Assembly (NCBI RefSeq): GCF_002278135.3 | Contig: NZ_CP029425.2 | Span: forward strand, 8,098,001 to 8,162,000 | Reading direction: 5' to 3' | Origin: Bradyrhizobium ottawaense | GTDB taxonomy: Bacteria; Pseudomonadota; Alphaproteobacteria; Rhizobiales; Xanthobacteraceae | Length of the DNA: 64,000 nucleotides | Shown here: in pieces, positions 51,615 to 60,236 of the stretch | How the letters are laid out: each line of letters opens with the position of its first letter | Numbering within the stretch: position 1 is the first letter of the stretch | Made by a program: the position numbers and the translations under genes | Notes under the pieces: model-generated | The model's input: only the letters and a program-made list of their open reading frames with translations | What the model was told of the DNA's origin: nothing | Database searches by the model: none

Positions 51615-52793
51615 TCACTCGCCGGGAACGAGTCGCCCGAGCGGCTGCTGTGCCGGACGGCGCAGCTTGCGGCGCGACAGATAGAGCAGGATGCCGGTGA
51701 CCGCGAATAACGGCATCGACATCGCGGCAATCATGAATGCGAGCTTGCCCGGCCAGCCCAGGATCTCGCCGCGATGGATGTCGTAGATGGCCGCGATGCT
51801 CTTTTCGCCGAACGTCTTGTCAGCAAAGCGCTCCGCTGAGACCAACTGCCCGGTGACGGCGTCGATGCGGAATTCGTCGCGCGTGGTTTCCAGCAACGAG
51901 GCTTTCCCCCACGACCGGATGCGCAACGTCGTACCCTGCGCAGGCAGCGTCAGCAAGGCCCTGGAGAATCGGTCGCCCTCCTCACGCTGGAACGTCATCC
52001 AGGCCTGATCGAATCCGATTGGCGGCGCCGGTTCGGAGTTGGCCGCACGCGGCAGCTTTGCGGGCATTTTCGCTGCCGTGACGTGCGGACGTGCGAGCAG
52101 CCAGGTCACGCCGTCCTTGTACCATTCGAATGAGAAATACAGGCCGGTGAGCGTCATCGTCAGATAGATCGGAAGGACCCAGGTGCCGATCACGGTATGC
52201 AACGACCGGTGCAGAGCGCGGCCACCGAGCCCAAGATTCGGTTTCAGCCACATTTTCGGACTGCCTGCACGACGCGGCCAGCGCAGCACGAGGCCCGACA
52301 CCAGCATGAGGATCAGGCCGAGCGCGACCGTGCCGGTGATCGGACGTCCCCAGCCCTTGCCGTCGCCGGGAATGAGCAGCCAGCGATGCAGCCGGCGCAC
52401 GGTCGCGAAAAATGCTTCGCCGCGCGGCGAGCCCAGCACGCGGGCGTCATAGGGATCGACATAGAGCGAGGTCGGCCGGTCGCCCCGATCGTCACGGGCA
52501 AAGCGGACATGAACCGCCGCAGATGGATCGCTCGACAGTGTGACGGCGGCGACCTTGCCGAGGTCCTGCGAGGCCTTCAGCCGGGCAACCAGCGCATCAG
52601 GCATCAGCGCCGGCGCCTGACGCGGCGCGACCTGCATGATGCCGGCATTGAGATGATCGACGATCTCGTCCTCGAAACTCATGGTCGCGCCGGTCAGCGC
52701 GATCAGGGACACCAGCAGCGCAAGGACCAGGCCCGCGATGGAATGGACCTGAAACAGGACCGCCTTGATGGTGTGTCCGAGCCGCGCGGCCAT
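51615..52793 (-). CDS. PepSY domain-containing membrane protein (siderophore uptake associated)
   Basis: 392 residues. It has an N-terminal helix (VLFQVHSIAGLVLALLVSLIALTGATMSFEDEIVDHLN), helix GWGRPITGTVALGLILMLVSGLVLRWPRRAG, helix SLHTVIGTWVLPIYLTMTLTGLYFSFEWY and a C-terminal helix with short cytoplasmic tail. PepSY segments lie at about 45-130 and 260-325 (KASLLETTRDEFRIDAVTGQLVSAERFADKTF). Paired histidines in helices suggest haem, as in FsrB/PiuB-type siderophore reductases. It directly follows the TonB receptor gene (2-bp gap) and probably reduces or processes the imported ferri-siderophore. Confidence 0.9.
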   Translation of the reverse strand: MAARLGHTIKAVLFQVHSIAGLVLALLVSLIALTGATMSFEDEIVDHLNAGIMQVAPRQAPALMPDALVARLKASQDLGKVAAVTLSSDPSAAVHVRFARDDRGDRPTSLYVDPYDARVLGSPRGEAFFATVRRLHRWLLIPGDGKGWGRPITGTVALGLILMLVSGLVLRWPRRAGSPKMWLKPNLGLGGRALHRSLHTVIGTWVLPIYLTMTLTGLYFSFEWYKDGVTWLLARPHVTAAKMPAKLPRAANSEPAPPIGFDQAWMTFQREEGDRFSRALLTLPAQGTTLRIRSWGKASLLETTRDEFRIDAVTGQLVSAERFADKTFGEKSIAAIYDIHRGEILGWPGKLAFMIAAMSMPLFAVTGILLYLSRRKLRRPAQQPLGRLVPGE

Positions 52794-52795
52794 GG

Positions 52796-55120
52796 CTAGA
52801 ACTTCACCGTGGCCGACAGCGATACGCGCCGCGCATCGCCGATGGCGACGTTCAGGGCGTTACCGGTGGTGGATGTGTAGTAGACCTTGTCGAACAGGTT
52901 CTTGACGTTGAACTGATAGGTCACCGGCAGATTATCGACCTTCGTGTCGTAAGTCGCAAAGATGTCTGCGACGGTATAGGCCGGCATGAAGAACGTGTTG
53001 GCGGCGTCGCCCGGCCGGTCACCGACATAGCGCGCGCCGCCGCCCAGCCGCAGACGTCCGGCGAGCGCGTCCCCGAAATCATAGACGAGATAGAGTGAGG
53101 CCGTGTTCATCGCGACATTCAGCAACTTTGCGTTGCCGACGACGGGATCATTGATCAGGCGCGCATCGGTATAGCCGTAACTTCCAATCATGCTCCAGTG
53201 GTCGGTCAGCTTGCCGGTCACGTCCAATTCGACGCCGCGCGACCGGGCCGCTCCGGAGGTGCGCGCCGCCGACTTGCCGTTGCCGATGTCATCGAGCACC
53301 AGCACGTTCTTCTTTTCGATGTCGTAGACCGCCAGGGTGCCCGACAGCCGCTTGTTGACATCGAACTTCAGCCCGGTCTCCCACTGCGTTCCCTCTTCGG
53401 GCGCAATGGTGGAGTCGACGACGAAGCCGGTGGTGAAAGCCGCGATGGTCGAGGTCGGCTTCAGCGACTGCGTATAGCTCACGTAATAGGAGAGCTGGTC
53501 GTTCAGCTTGACGATGACGCCGCCGAGCGGCAACACCTTGTCGCCTGCGAGATTGGTGTTCGTGACGAAGACTGGCCGGCCCTTTCCTGCGAGCTGCTCG
53601 TATTCCATCCAGCGCACGCCCCCAACCACGGACAGCCAGTTGGTCAGATGGAAGGTGTCCTGAGCAAAGAAGCCGCGGGTGCCGAGCTTGTCGGTCTGCT
53701 CGCTGTCGGTTGCCGAAACGGTCGTGCCCGGCACGACCAGTCCGTAGACCGGGTTGTAGAAATTGAAGCTTGGCGTCGCCTGGCGGATCAGATCGTGGCG
53801 ATCGATCGTGCGATAGAGCGCTTCGCCTCCGAACAGGATCTCGTTTCGGAAGCCGCCGACCCAGACGTCGCCCTGCAGATACGAGGTGCCGTAACTGGCA
53901 TTGCTCAGCGAGTTACGGGTGCCATCGTTGCTGCGGGTCTCGACGCCGGTCGCGGCGTTGACGCCTGTGATGCGGAGCTGATTGGCGCTGAAGGTCTCGG
54001 TGTTGTAGCTGTAAGCCGCGGTGACCTTCCAATTGTCGTCGAGCTTCTGCTCCACCGACGCCTGCACCAGGTCGGAGGTGCCCCACATATTGTTGAAGGG
54101 CTCGTCGAGCCGGCGCGTCGCCGGGATCGCCAGCGGCGCCCCCTTGACGAAGGACGTGCCGCGGTCGAACGGCGTGATGAACTCGCGGTGCTCATAGGTG
54201 AGCTGAACCGTCGTGGTGTCGCCGTACCAGGCCAGCGACGGGTTCACCAGCATTTCCCTGTGGCGGCCGAAATTACGCCAATAGTCCTCGCTGACGCCGT
54301 AACCGACGAAGCGATAGGCGAGACCGCCGTCGCCGATCGGGCCGGTGATGTCGAGCGTGCCGTCGGCGCCGCTGCGGTTGTTCGCGTAGGTCGACCCGAG
54401 CAGCGTGACCGAGCCGTGCTGGTACAGCTCCGGACGCTTGCTGATGGTGTTGACGATGCCGCCGGGGTCCATGATGCCGTAGAGCAGCGAGGCCGGTCCC
54501 TTCAGCACCTCGACGCTTTCGACGGCGGCATTGAGGCTGCGGCCCTGCACCAGCGGCATGCCGTTGCGCATGATCGAGCCGTCGCGATTGTCGCCGAAGC
54601 CACGGCGGATCACGGCATCCTGGGTTCCGGCAAGCGTGTTGGTCTGGGTGATGCCGCTGATATTGATCAGCGCGTCGTCGATGTTGCGCGGCAGTTGGTC
54701 CTTCAACACCTGCTCGGGCACGACGTTGACGGACTGAGAGGTGTCGAGTGGCGAGGCGCCGCTGCGCAGCGTCGTCGCGCTCGGCATCGCGCGGTAGCCG
54801 AGCTTTGCGGCCTGCTGCGCGGCGGCTTCCGCAGCCGCGCGCTCCGAGAGCGTCGGTGCGGCGGCCGCAGGGTTACGATTGCGCTGGCGCGCGGCGGTCT
54901 GCGCGCGGCGCGACGGCTGGTCCGATGCGCGCACCAGCTTCGGCCGCTGCGCCGGCGCCTCCACCGTCACCGGCGGCAGTGCCGATTGCGCCTGCGCGGT
55001 CGTCGTGTTGGAGGGGCATTCGGCGAGCAGCACGGCCGCTCCGATGAGAAGACCCGCACGGCTCTTGCCGGCATGAGTTCGATGGCCGCAGATGCGCTGG
55101 CCATCCAGATGAGCACGCAC
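52796..55120 (-). CDS. TonB-dependent siderophore receptor
   Basis: 774 residues from GTG 55118-55120; a methionine is absent near, and a hydrophobic signal (SRAGLLIGAAVLLAECPSN) starts at about residue 20. A long Ala/Arg/Pro linker (PVTVEAPAQRPKLVRAS...) precedes the plug TSQSVNVVPEQVLKDQLPRNIDDALINISGITQTNTLAGTQDAVIRRGFGDNRDGSIMRNGMP and the beta-barrel ending in SLSATVKF. FhuA/FpvA type for hydroxamate siderophores is the best guess. It is the first gene with the PepSY partner. Tandem Irr-box-like repeats lie 83 bp upstream. Confidence 0.93.
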   Translation of the reverse strand: MRAHLDGQRICGHRTHAGKSRAGLLIGAAVLLAECPSNTTTAQAQSALPPVTVEAPAQRPKLVRASDQPSRRAQTAARQRNRNPAAAAPTLSERAAAEAAAQQAAKLGYRAMPSATTLRSGASPLDTSQSVNVVPEQVLKDQLPRNIDDALINISGITQTNTLAGTQDAVIRRGFGDNRDGSIMRNGMPLVQGRSLNAAVESVEVLKGPASLLYGIMDPGGIVNTISKRPELYQHGSVTLLGSTYANNRSGADGTLDITGPIGDGGLAYRFVGYGVSEDYWRNFGRHREMLVNPSLAWYGDTTTVQLTYEHREFITPFDRGTSFVKGAPLAIPATRRLDEPFNNMWGTSDLVQASVEQKLDDNWKVTAAYSYNTETFSANQLRITGVNAATGVETRSNDGTRNSLSNASYGTSYLQGDVWVGGFRNEILFGGEALYRTIDRHDLIRQATPSFNFYNPVYGLVVPGTTVSATDSEQTDKLGTRGFFAQDTFHLTNWLSVVGGVRWMEYEQLAGKGRPVFVTNTNLAGDKVLPLGGVIVKLNDQLSYYVSYTQSLKPTSTIAAFTTGFVVDSTIAPEEGTQWETGLKFDVNKRLSGTLAVYDIEKKNVLVLDDIGNGKSAARTSGAARSRGVELDVTGKLTDHWSMIGSYGYTDARLINDPVVGNAKLLNVAMNTASLYLVYDFGDALAGRLRLGGGARYVGDRPGDAANTFFMPAYTVADIFATYDTKVDNLPVTYQFNVKNLFDKVYYTSTTGNALNVAIGDARRVSLSATVKF

Positions 55121-55202
55121 GTTCGATTCACTTCCCGGTCAGACGTAGCCTTGAAGCTGGCGCGTCTAACAGCCGCAGCGATTGAAGAGAACCGCAGGCA
55201 GA

Positions 55203-55234
55203 GTTGAATCGCTCTAGTGTTGAATCGTTCTAAG
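55203..55234 (-). promoter_or_regulatory. Tandem Irr/ICE-box-like repeats upstream of the siderophore receptor
   Basis: GTTGAATCGCTCTAGT (55203-55218) and GTTGAATCGTTCTAAG (55219-55234) form a 16-bp direct repeat. On the minus strand the second reads CTTAGAACGATTCAACA, close to the iron-control element TTTAGAA-N3-TTCTAAA bound by Irr in Bradyrhizobiaceae. The right half-site is degenerate. It lies 83 bp before the receptor gene, so iron-responsive control is plausible. Confidence 0.5.
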
Positions 55235-55332
55235 GACGGAGCGGCATCGAACGGCAATCTTCGATTGCCGTCGTGCCGGCCGCGACACGCAGCGCGCGAA
55301 TTCGCGGCGGCGTATCACGATTTTGTGCGGTC

Positions 55333-56220
55333 TCAGGCGATGGCAGGAGCCGTCAACTCGTCGAGCTTCCGCTTGAACGCGGAGCCGTCGGACGAGGCGC
55401 GGAGCGGCGGGCGCACGCGCTGCCAGGCAGCATCGCCGGTCTGTGCCGACAGGATCGCTTTCAGCGTCGCGGTGAACGAGGGCGTTTTCAGCACGATTTC
55501 GATCGCAGCCTGCATGCGCGCCTCGACATCCTTGCCCTCGACCATGCCCTTGACCAGCTCGGGCACGACATTGGCCATGCCGCAGATGGTGCCGGCGCCG
55601 CCGGCGGCGATCGCGCGGGTGATATCGGCTTCATTGCCGACGGTGATGGCGAGCTCGGGAGCCGCCGCGCGGAATGCCTGGAACTGCTTGAAGTCACCGC
55701 TGGAGTCCTTCAGGCCGGCAATCACCTTGCCGTAACGCTTGCGCAGGCTCGCGGCGACGGCGGTGGGGATAGCAACGCCCGACATCTGCGGGATGTGATA
55801 GAGATAAGCACGCAGCCGATCGTCGGCGACGCCGTCGATGATCGCGGCAAAGGCATCCGCGATGCCTTCAGGCGCGACGCTGCGGTCGAAGTAAGGCGGC
55901 AGCACCAGCACGTGGCGCAGGCCGAGGCCGAGCGCCGCGCGCGAGAGTGCGATACTGTCGGTGATGGCGGGAAAGCCACCACCGATGCCGATGCGTTCCG
56001 GCGCAACACCGGCCTTGAGCACGGCTTCGATGGTCGCAACGCGCTCGGTGACATTGAACGAGGTGCCCTCTCCAGTGGTGCCGAACAGCACGACGCCGTC
56101 GACACCTTTGCCGAACAGCTGCTTGGCGTGAGCCGCAAGCTTGGCGGCGTCCACGCTGCCGTCGGCCGCCAGCGGCGTCGCCGATGCCACCCAGAACCCG
56201 CGAATTGCCTCTGTCATCAC
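55333..56220 (-). CDS. Dihydrodipicolinate synthase family aldolase
   Basis: 295 residues: RGFWVASATPLAADGSVDAAKLAAHAKQLFGKGVDGVVLFGTTGEGTSFNVTERVATIEAVLKAGV with the DapA-type GTTGE motif, tyrosine in LRAYLYHIPQMSGVAIP and Schiff-base lysine in VIAGLKDSSGDFKQFQAF. The C-terminal lysine-allosteric residues cannot be assigned. Its neighbours, divergent FAD-dependent 2-hydroxy-acid-type oxidase and FadR-type regulator, point to a keto-acid aldolase in a catabolic route rather than lysine synthesis. The promoter is shared with the oxidase, around a palindrome at 56311-56331. Confidence 0.9.
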   Translation of the reverse strand: MMTEAIRGFWVASATPLAADGSVDAAKLAAHAKQLFGKGVDGVVLFGTTGEGTSFNVTERVATIEAVLKAGVAPERIGIGGGFPAITDSIALSRAALGLGLRHVLVLPPYFDRSVAPEGIADAFAAIIDGVADDRLRAYLYHIPQMSGVAIPTAVAASLRKRYGKVIAGLKDSSGDFKQFQAFRAAAPELAITVGNEADITRAIAAGGAGTICGMANVVPELVKGMVEGKDVEARMQAAIEIVLKTPSFTATLKAILSAQTGDAAWQRVRPPLRASSDGSAFKRKLDELTAPAIA

Positions 56221-56310
56221 ACCGCCCTCTCAGCTGCGATCTCGGATCAAGCCTCTGATCTCCCAATGGTCTCCAAGGGGCTTCCGAGCTTGTTTTTGCT
56301 TTACTTTCTG

Positions 56311-56331
56311 TCTTGTACCTTACATACAAGA
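56311..56331. promoter_or_regulatory. Candidate operator of the FadR-type GntR regulator
   Basis: TCTTGTA and TACAAGA are 7-bp inverted arms around CCTTACA, in the divergent gap between the DHDPS-family aldolase and the FAD oxidase. TTGTA/TACAA half-sites fit FadR/VanR-type GntR operators. Regulation by the gene at 57818 is inferred. Confidence 0.6.
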
Positions 56332-56395
56332 AAGACGCAAATATTTTCCCCCGTCACGGCGCGCATGGGCGCAGCCAGATTTAGGGAGGTCTCGC

Positions 56396-57808
56396 ATGAA
56401 CATGGTGACCCCGGTGAAGCGGCCCGACCAATTGCTCGGCGCACTTCGCGACAAGCTTGGCGCAGCCGGCGTCCTGATCGGCACCGACGTGCCGGCGCGC
56501 AACTGCAACGACTGGAGCGCCAGCCTGCCGCAGACGCCGCTTGCGGTGATCCGTCCCGTCGATGCGCAAGGCGTGGCCGATGCGATTGCGACCTGCCGGC
56601 AGGCGCAGCTGCCGTTCGTGCCGCAGGGCGGGCTGACCGGGCTGTGCCGAGGCGCCTCGCCCGAAGCCGGCTGGGTCGCGATCTCGCTCGAGCGCATGAG
56701 CGGCATCGAGGAGATCGACCGCGCTTCCGCGACGATGACGGTGAAGGCGGGCACGCCGCTGGAGACGATCCAGAAGGCGGCGGACGAAGCCGGCTTCTTC
56801 TTTCCGCTCGACCTCGGCTCGCGCGGCTCCTGCGCCATCGGCGGCAATCTCTCGACCAATGCCGGCGGCAACCGCGTGATCCGCTACGGCATGACGCGCG
56901 AGCTTGTGCTCGGTCTCGAAGTCGTGCTGCCCGACGGCACCATCATCACTGGCCTCAACAAGCTGATGAAGAACAATGCCGGCTACGATCTCAAGCATCT
57001 GTTCATCGGCTCGGAAGGCACGCTCGGCATCATCACCCGCGTGGTGCTGCGGCTGTTTCCGAAGCCGCGCTCGACCATGGCCGCGCTCTGCGCGCTGACG
57101 GACTATGCCGCGGTGATCGCGCTGCTCGCTGCGGCGCGCAGCGGGCTCGGGCCGCTGCTGTCGGCGTTCGAGGTGATGTGGCCGGACTATTGGGACGTGA
57201 TCACGACTCGCGCCGGCGTGAAGCCGCCGGTCGCCGCAGGTCACGGCCTCTACGTGCTGGTCGAGGCGCAAGGCACCGACGAGAGCCTGGACGCGCCGCG
57301 CTTCCAGGCCTGGCTCGAAGAGCTGATGGAGCGCGGGCTGCTGGCCGATGCCGCGGTGGCGCAATCGCTGGCGCAGACGCAGAGCTTCTGGCGCGTGCGC
57401 GACATCTGCGCCGAATTCGGCCAGGTGCTGGGCCCGCACATCTCCTACGACATCGGCCTTGCGGTGGCGCGAATGGACGAGTTCGTCACGCGCTGCAAGG
57501 CGGCGCTCGCTTCCGGCATCGAGGGATGTGAGAGCGTCTATTACGGCCATATCGGCGACGGCAATCTGCACCTGGTCTCCTGGGTCACCGGCCTCTCCGT
57601 CGAGCAGCAGCCGAAGGAAGAGATGGACACGATCATCTACGGTCTCGTTCGCGAGATGGGCGGCAGCATCTCGGCCGAGCACGGCATCGGCACGCTGAAG
57701 AAGAAGTGGCTGGGCCATGCCAGGAGCGAGGCCGAGATCGCGCTGATGCGGACGCTGAAAGCGGCGCTCGATCCCGATCATCTGCTCAATCCCGGCAAGG
57801 TGGTCTGA
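56396..57808 (+). CDS. FAD-binding oxidoreductase (D-2-hydroxy acid dehydrogenase / GlcD type)
   Basis: The start at ATG 56396 (AGGGAGG upstream) gives 470 residues. The N-terminal PCMH FAD-binding fold has LPFVPQGGLTGLCRGASP, GTPLETIQKAADEAGFFFPLDLGSRGSCAIGGNLSTNAGGNRVIRYGMTRELVLGLEVVLPDG and GLNKLMKNNAGYDLKHLFIGSEGTLGIITRVVLRLFP. The C-terminal substrate domain has HIGDGNLHL and the ending AEHGIGTLKKKWL, with histidines that bind metal in D-2-hydroxyglutarate/lactate dehydrogenases. It oxidises a D-2-hydroxy acid; the exact one is unknown. It is followed 9 bp later by a GntR regulator. Confidence 0.93.
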   Translation: MNMVTPVKRPDQLLGALRDKLGAAGVLIGTDVPARNCNDWSASLPQTPLAVIRPVDAQGVADAIATCRQAQLPFVPQGGLTGLCRGASPEAGWVAISLERMSGIEEIDRASATMTVKAGTPLETIQKAADEAGFFFPLDLGSRGSCAIGGNLSTNAGGNRVIRYGMTRELVLGLEVVLPDGTIITGLNKLMKNNAGYDLKHLFIGSEGTLGIITRVVLRLFPKPRSTMAALCALTDYAAVIALLAAARSGLGPLLSAFEVMWPDYWDVITTRAGVKPPVAAGHGLYVLVEAQGTDESLDAPRFQAWLEELMERGLLADAAVAQSLAQTQSFWRVRDICAEFGQVLGPHISYDIGLAVARMDEFVTRCKAALASGIEGCESVYYGHIGDGNLHLVSWVTGLSVEQQPKEEMDTIIYGLVREMGGSISAEHGIGTLKKKWLGHARSEAEIALMRTLKAALDPDHLLNPGKVV

Positions 57809-57817
57809 GAAACGCAA

Positions 57818-58498
57818 ATGCGCTCGCTCAAGCTCGATACGCCGAAATCGCTGTCGCAGCGGGTGATGCAGCGGCTGCGGCAGGCGATCATCGACGGCGA
57901 GTTCGTGCTCGGCGCTGCCATCTCCGAGGAGATGGTGGCGAATTCCTTCGGCGTCAGCCGCACGCCGGTGCGCGAGGCGATGGGCCAGCTGCAGGCGCAA
58001 GGCCTCGTGGTGATCCGCCCGCAGGTCGGCAGCTTTGTCTTCACGCCGAGCGCGGACGACATCAACGCGCTCTGCACCTTCCGCATCGCGCTCGAACCCA
58101 GGGCCGCCGAGCTCGCCTATCGTTGCGATCGCGACGGTACAATCGCCGCAATGAGCGAGGCGATCGCGGCGATGGAGCCGGCGGTCGCGGCAAAGGACAA
58201 CATCGCCTATGGCCGCGCCGATGCGGTATTTCACGAGGCGCTGTTCAATCATTGCGGCAATCGCTACCTCGCCGAATCCTATCAGCTGGTCTCCGGCCGC
58301 GTCGCGGCGCTCCGCACCAATCTGACCTCACCGATCGACGTGCGGACCCGCACGTCGTTCGACGAGCATCGCAGGCTGCTCGATTTGTTCGCGCGCAGCG
58401 AGTTCGCCGCCTTCGAAGAATTGATGACCACGCATATCACCAATTCGGGCGTGGTTTACGCCAGGGCGTTGAAGGTGGACTCGCTGAAGGTGGAATGA
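57818..58498 (+). CDS. GntR family (FadR/FCD) transcriptional regulator
   Basis: 226 residues. Winged helix: SLSQRVMQRLRQAIIDGEFVLGAAISEEMVANSFGVSRTPVREAMGQLQAQGLVVIRPQVGSFVFTPS. The FCD effector domain follows, with ALCTFRIALEPRAAELAYRC, an EHRRLLDLFARSEFAAFEELMTTHI segment and the metal-ligand histidines typical of FCD. It lies in an operon with the FAD oxidase (9-bp gap) and probably controls it and the divergent aldolase via the palindrome at 56311-56331. Confidence 0.93.
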   Translation: MRSLKLDTPKSLSQRVMQRLRQAIIDGEFVLGAAISEEMVANSFGVSRTPVREAMGQLQAQGLVVIRPQVGSFVFTPSADDINALCTFRIALEPRAAELAYRCDRDGTIAAMSEAIAAMEPAVAAKDNIAYGRADAVFHEALFNHCGNRYLAESYQLVSGRVAALRTNLTSPIDVRTRTSFDEHRRLLDLFARSEFAAFEELMTTHITNSGVVYARALKVDSLKVE

Positions 58499-58504
58499 GC
58501 GCTT

Positions 58505-58669
58505 CTAGCGCCCTTCCCTCGGTCCCGGCCTGTCCAGAAAATCCAGCGCGGTATTGATCTGCTCGAGGTGGTGCTCGATCCTGTCGCGGTCCTCGACCGA
58601 TGGCACCTTTTCGAGCTGCTCCACGAGCTTCTGCTTTCGCAACAGCAGGTTCTCTATGACTGTACTCAC
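58505..58669 (-). CDS. Small coiled-coil hypothetical protein, 54 aa
   Basis: GTG 58667-58669 gives 54 residues beginning MSTVIENLLLRKQKLVEQLEKVPS; ATG 58696 in the same frame would add nine. The heptad-like VIENLLLRKQKLVEQLEKV and the second helix DRDRIEHHLEQINTALDFLD form a helical hairpin. Codon composition is coherent while the surrounding long frame is shadow of the EamA gene. I do not recognise a function. It is 125 bp downstream of eamA on the same strand. Confidence 0.6.
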   Translation of the reverse strand: MSTVIENLLLRKQKLVEQLEKVPSVEDRDRIEHHLEQINTALDFLDRPGPREGR

Positions 58670-58794
58670 AGCTCCCCCATCGCCAGAGGCGAACATCGCG
58701 AGCGCGCGCGAGGCGGGCTCGCGGCAACCCTCCATCAGAATGTCCGCGAAGGCCGATGGTTCCTGCGGGTGAACCCGGACGCATGCGGATGGAA

Positions 58795-59751
58795 CTAGCG
58801 GCGCAAACTGGCCCAGACGCCACCCAAAATCAGCAAACCGCCGAGAAGATGGATCAGCTGCGGCGGTTCGCCGAGGATGGCGAAAGACAATAGCGCGCTG
58901 GCGATCGGCCCAAGATAGAGCACGAGCGAGGTCCGCACCGAGCCGAACTTGCCGCCGAGCCAGGCAAAGCCGGCATAGGCGAGCAGGCCGGGAACGATCC
59001 CGGCGAAGACATAGGCCGACAGCGCCTTGGTGCTGAAGACCTCCCCCGGCGTCGCCCACATCTCCATGGCCGCGAGCGGCAGCGAGAACAGGGCGCCGGC
59101 GCCCGAGAACAGGCTGATGCGTGCCAGCAGCGACGCCTTTGGCGCGGCGCGCGATTGCAGCAGCGTGTAGCCGGACCAACCGAGCATCGCGATCACGACG
59201 AGGCCGTCGCCCGCTGCAGTCTGAAGTTCGATCAGTGTCTGGGGATGGCCGCCGGAGATGATGAGCAGCGCGCCGGCGAGCGCCAGCGCCGTGCCGAGCC
59301 ATTGCAAGGGGCCGACATGCTCCATGCCGCGCAGGGCCGAGATCAGCAGCACCGTGATCGGCGACAGCGCCATGATCAGCGCGATGTGGATCGCCGTCGT
59401 CGAGACGCCCGCGGCGTAGACCGGACCGCCGCACAGGAACATGCCCATGAAGCCGGCGGCGAGGATCGACCAGATGTTCCCGGCCAGCGGCACGCGGCCA
59501 TCGAGAATCTCCTTGAGCGCGATCGGCGCGAGCCCGATTGCGACGATGCTCCAGCGGAAGAAGGCGAGCGCGAAGGGCGGGACGGAGCCGGCCAGTCCGC
59601 GCGCCAGAATCTGATTGGAGGCCTGCGCGGTCGCCACCAGGATGAAGCCGACCAGCGCAATCACGCCGAGCCAGACATTCGTGGACGGCGATACGCCGGT
59701 CACCGCATCATGACCGCCGTCAGAGGTTTCCTTGCCCGTTTCCTTGCCCAT
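58795..59751 (-). CDS. EamA (DMT) family transporter
   Basis: 318 residues with ten hydrophobic helices in two EamA repeats. Marks: WLGVIALVGFILVATAQASNQILARGLAGSVPPFALAFFRWSIVAIGLAPI, LAAGFMGMFLCGGPVYAAGVSTTAIHIALIMALSPITVLLISALRGMEHVGPLQWLGTALALAGALLI and AYVFAGIVPGLLAYAGFAWLGGKFGSVRTSLVLYLGPIASALLSFAILGEPPQLIHLLGGLLILGGVWAS. It exports or imports an unknown small metabolite. The start overlaps the 3' end of a small membrane protein gene by 32 bp. Confidence 0.93.
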   Translation of the reverse strand: MGKETGKETSDGGHDAVTGVSPSTNVWLGVIALVGFILVATAQASNQILARGLAGSVPPFALAFFRWSIVAIGLAPIALKEILDGRVPLAGNIWSILAAGFMGMFLCGGPVYAAGVSTTAIHIALIMALSPITVLLISALRGMEHVGPLQWLGTALALAGALLIISGGHPQTLIELQTAAGDGLVVIAMLGWSGYTLLQSRAAPKASLLARISLFSGAGALFSLPLAAMEMWATPGEVFSTKALSAYVFAGIVPGLLAYAGFAWLGGKFGSVRTSLVLYLGPIASALLSFAILGEPPQLIHLLGGLLILGGVWASLRR

Positions 59752-60019
59752 GGATCAATCGGATATCCGATGACGGCCGCGGTGAGAACCCCGACGACGG
59801 CTCACTGGCATGCATATGCGGCACGCGCAGCATTCCGGGAGGCGCGGCGATGCTCGCGAGCAGCACCGGCACGACAGGGGTGCGGCTGAGCGAGACCGAG
59901 AACACCGCCAGCAGCGCGCACAGCATGCAGAGCCTCATCCGCACCGTCCGGCGATCGGTGATCGGCAGAAAGAGGAAGAACAACATCGCCAGGATCAGCA
60001 GCGCATCGACCAGAAACAT
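59720..60019 (-). CDS. Small membrane protein, 99 aa
   Basis: ATG 60017-60019 is preceded by AAGGAGAG, giving 99 residues; a 10-residue extension to 60049 lacks a site. Two hydrophobic helices (FLVDALLILAMLFFLFLPI and LCMLCALLAVFSVSLSRTPVVPVLLASIAAPPGML) are followed by a hydrophilic tail rich in Ser/Pro/Gly. No family is known. It overlaps the EamA gene start, so it is likely co-transcribed. Confidence 0.6.
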   Translation of the reverse strand: MFLVDALLILAMLFFLFLPITDRRTVRMRLCMLCALLAVFSVSLSRTPVVPVLLASIAAPPGMLRVPHMHASEPSSGFSPRPSSDIRLIHGQGNGQGNL

Positions 60020-60236
60020 GGGGCTCTCCTTCAAGACTGGAGAGAGCATGACGCGACGGCACCGGTCGGTATGTGGAGGGCGTCACACCCCCATGGCTGA
60101 CGCGGGTCACGCTGGGAGAGGACGAAGCGGCGCGCGCTCGTGACCCGTTAACGCGCCGGACTGCGGCCCGGGAACCTCGATCTTTCACGCGTCCGTCGGT
60201 TGTATTCAGGAGCGTGGAGTCCTATGCGTAGGCGCC

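Noticed and set aside
55273..57531. Plus-strand open frame of 752 codons
   Set aside because: It is antisense to the DHDPS-family aldolase and out of frame with the FAD oxidase, both of which have clear motifs.
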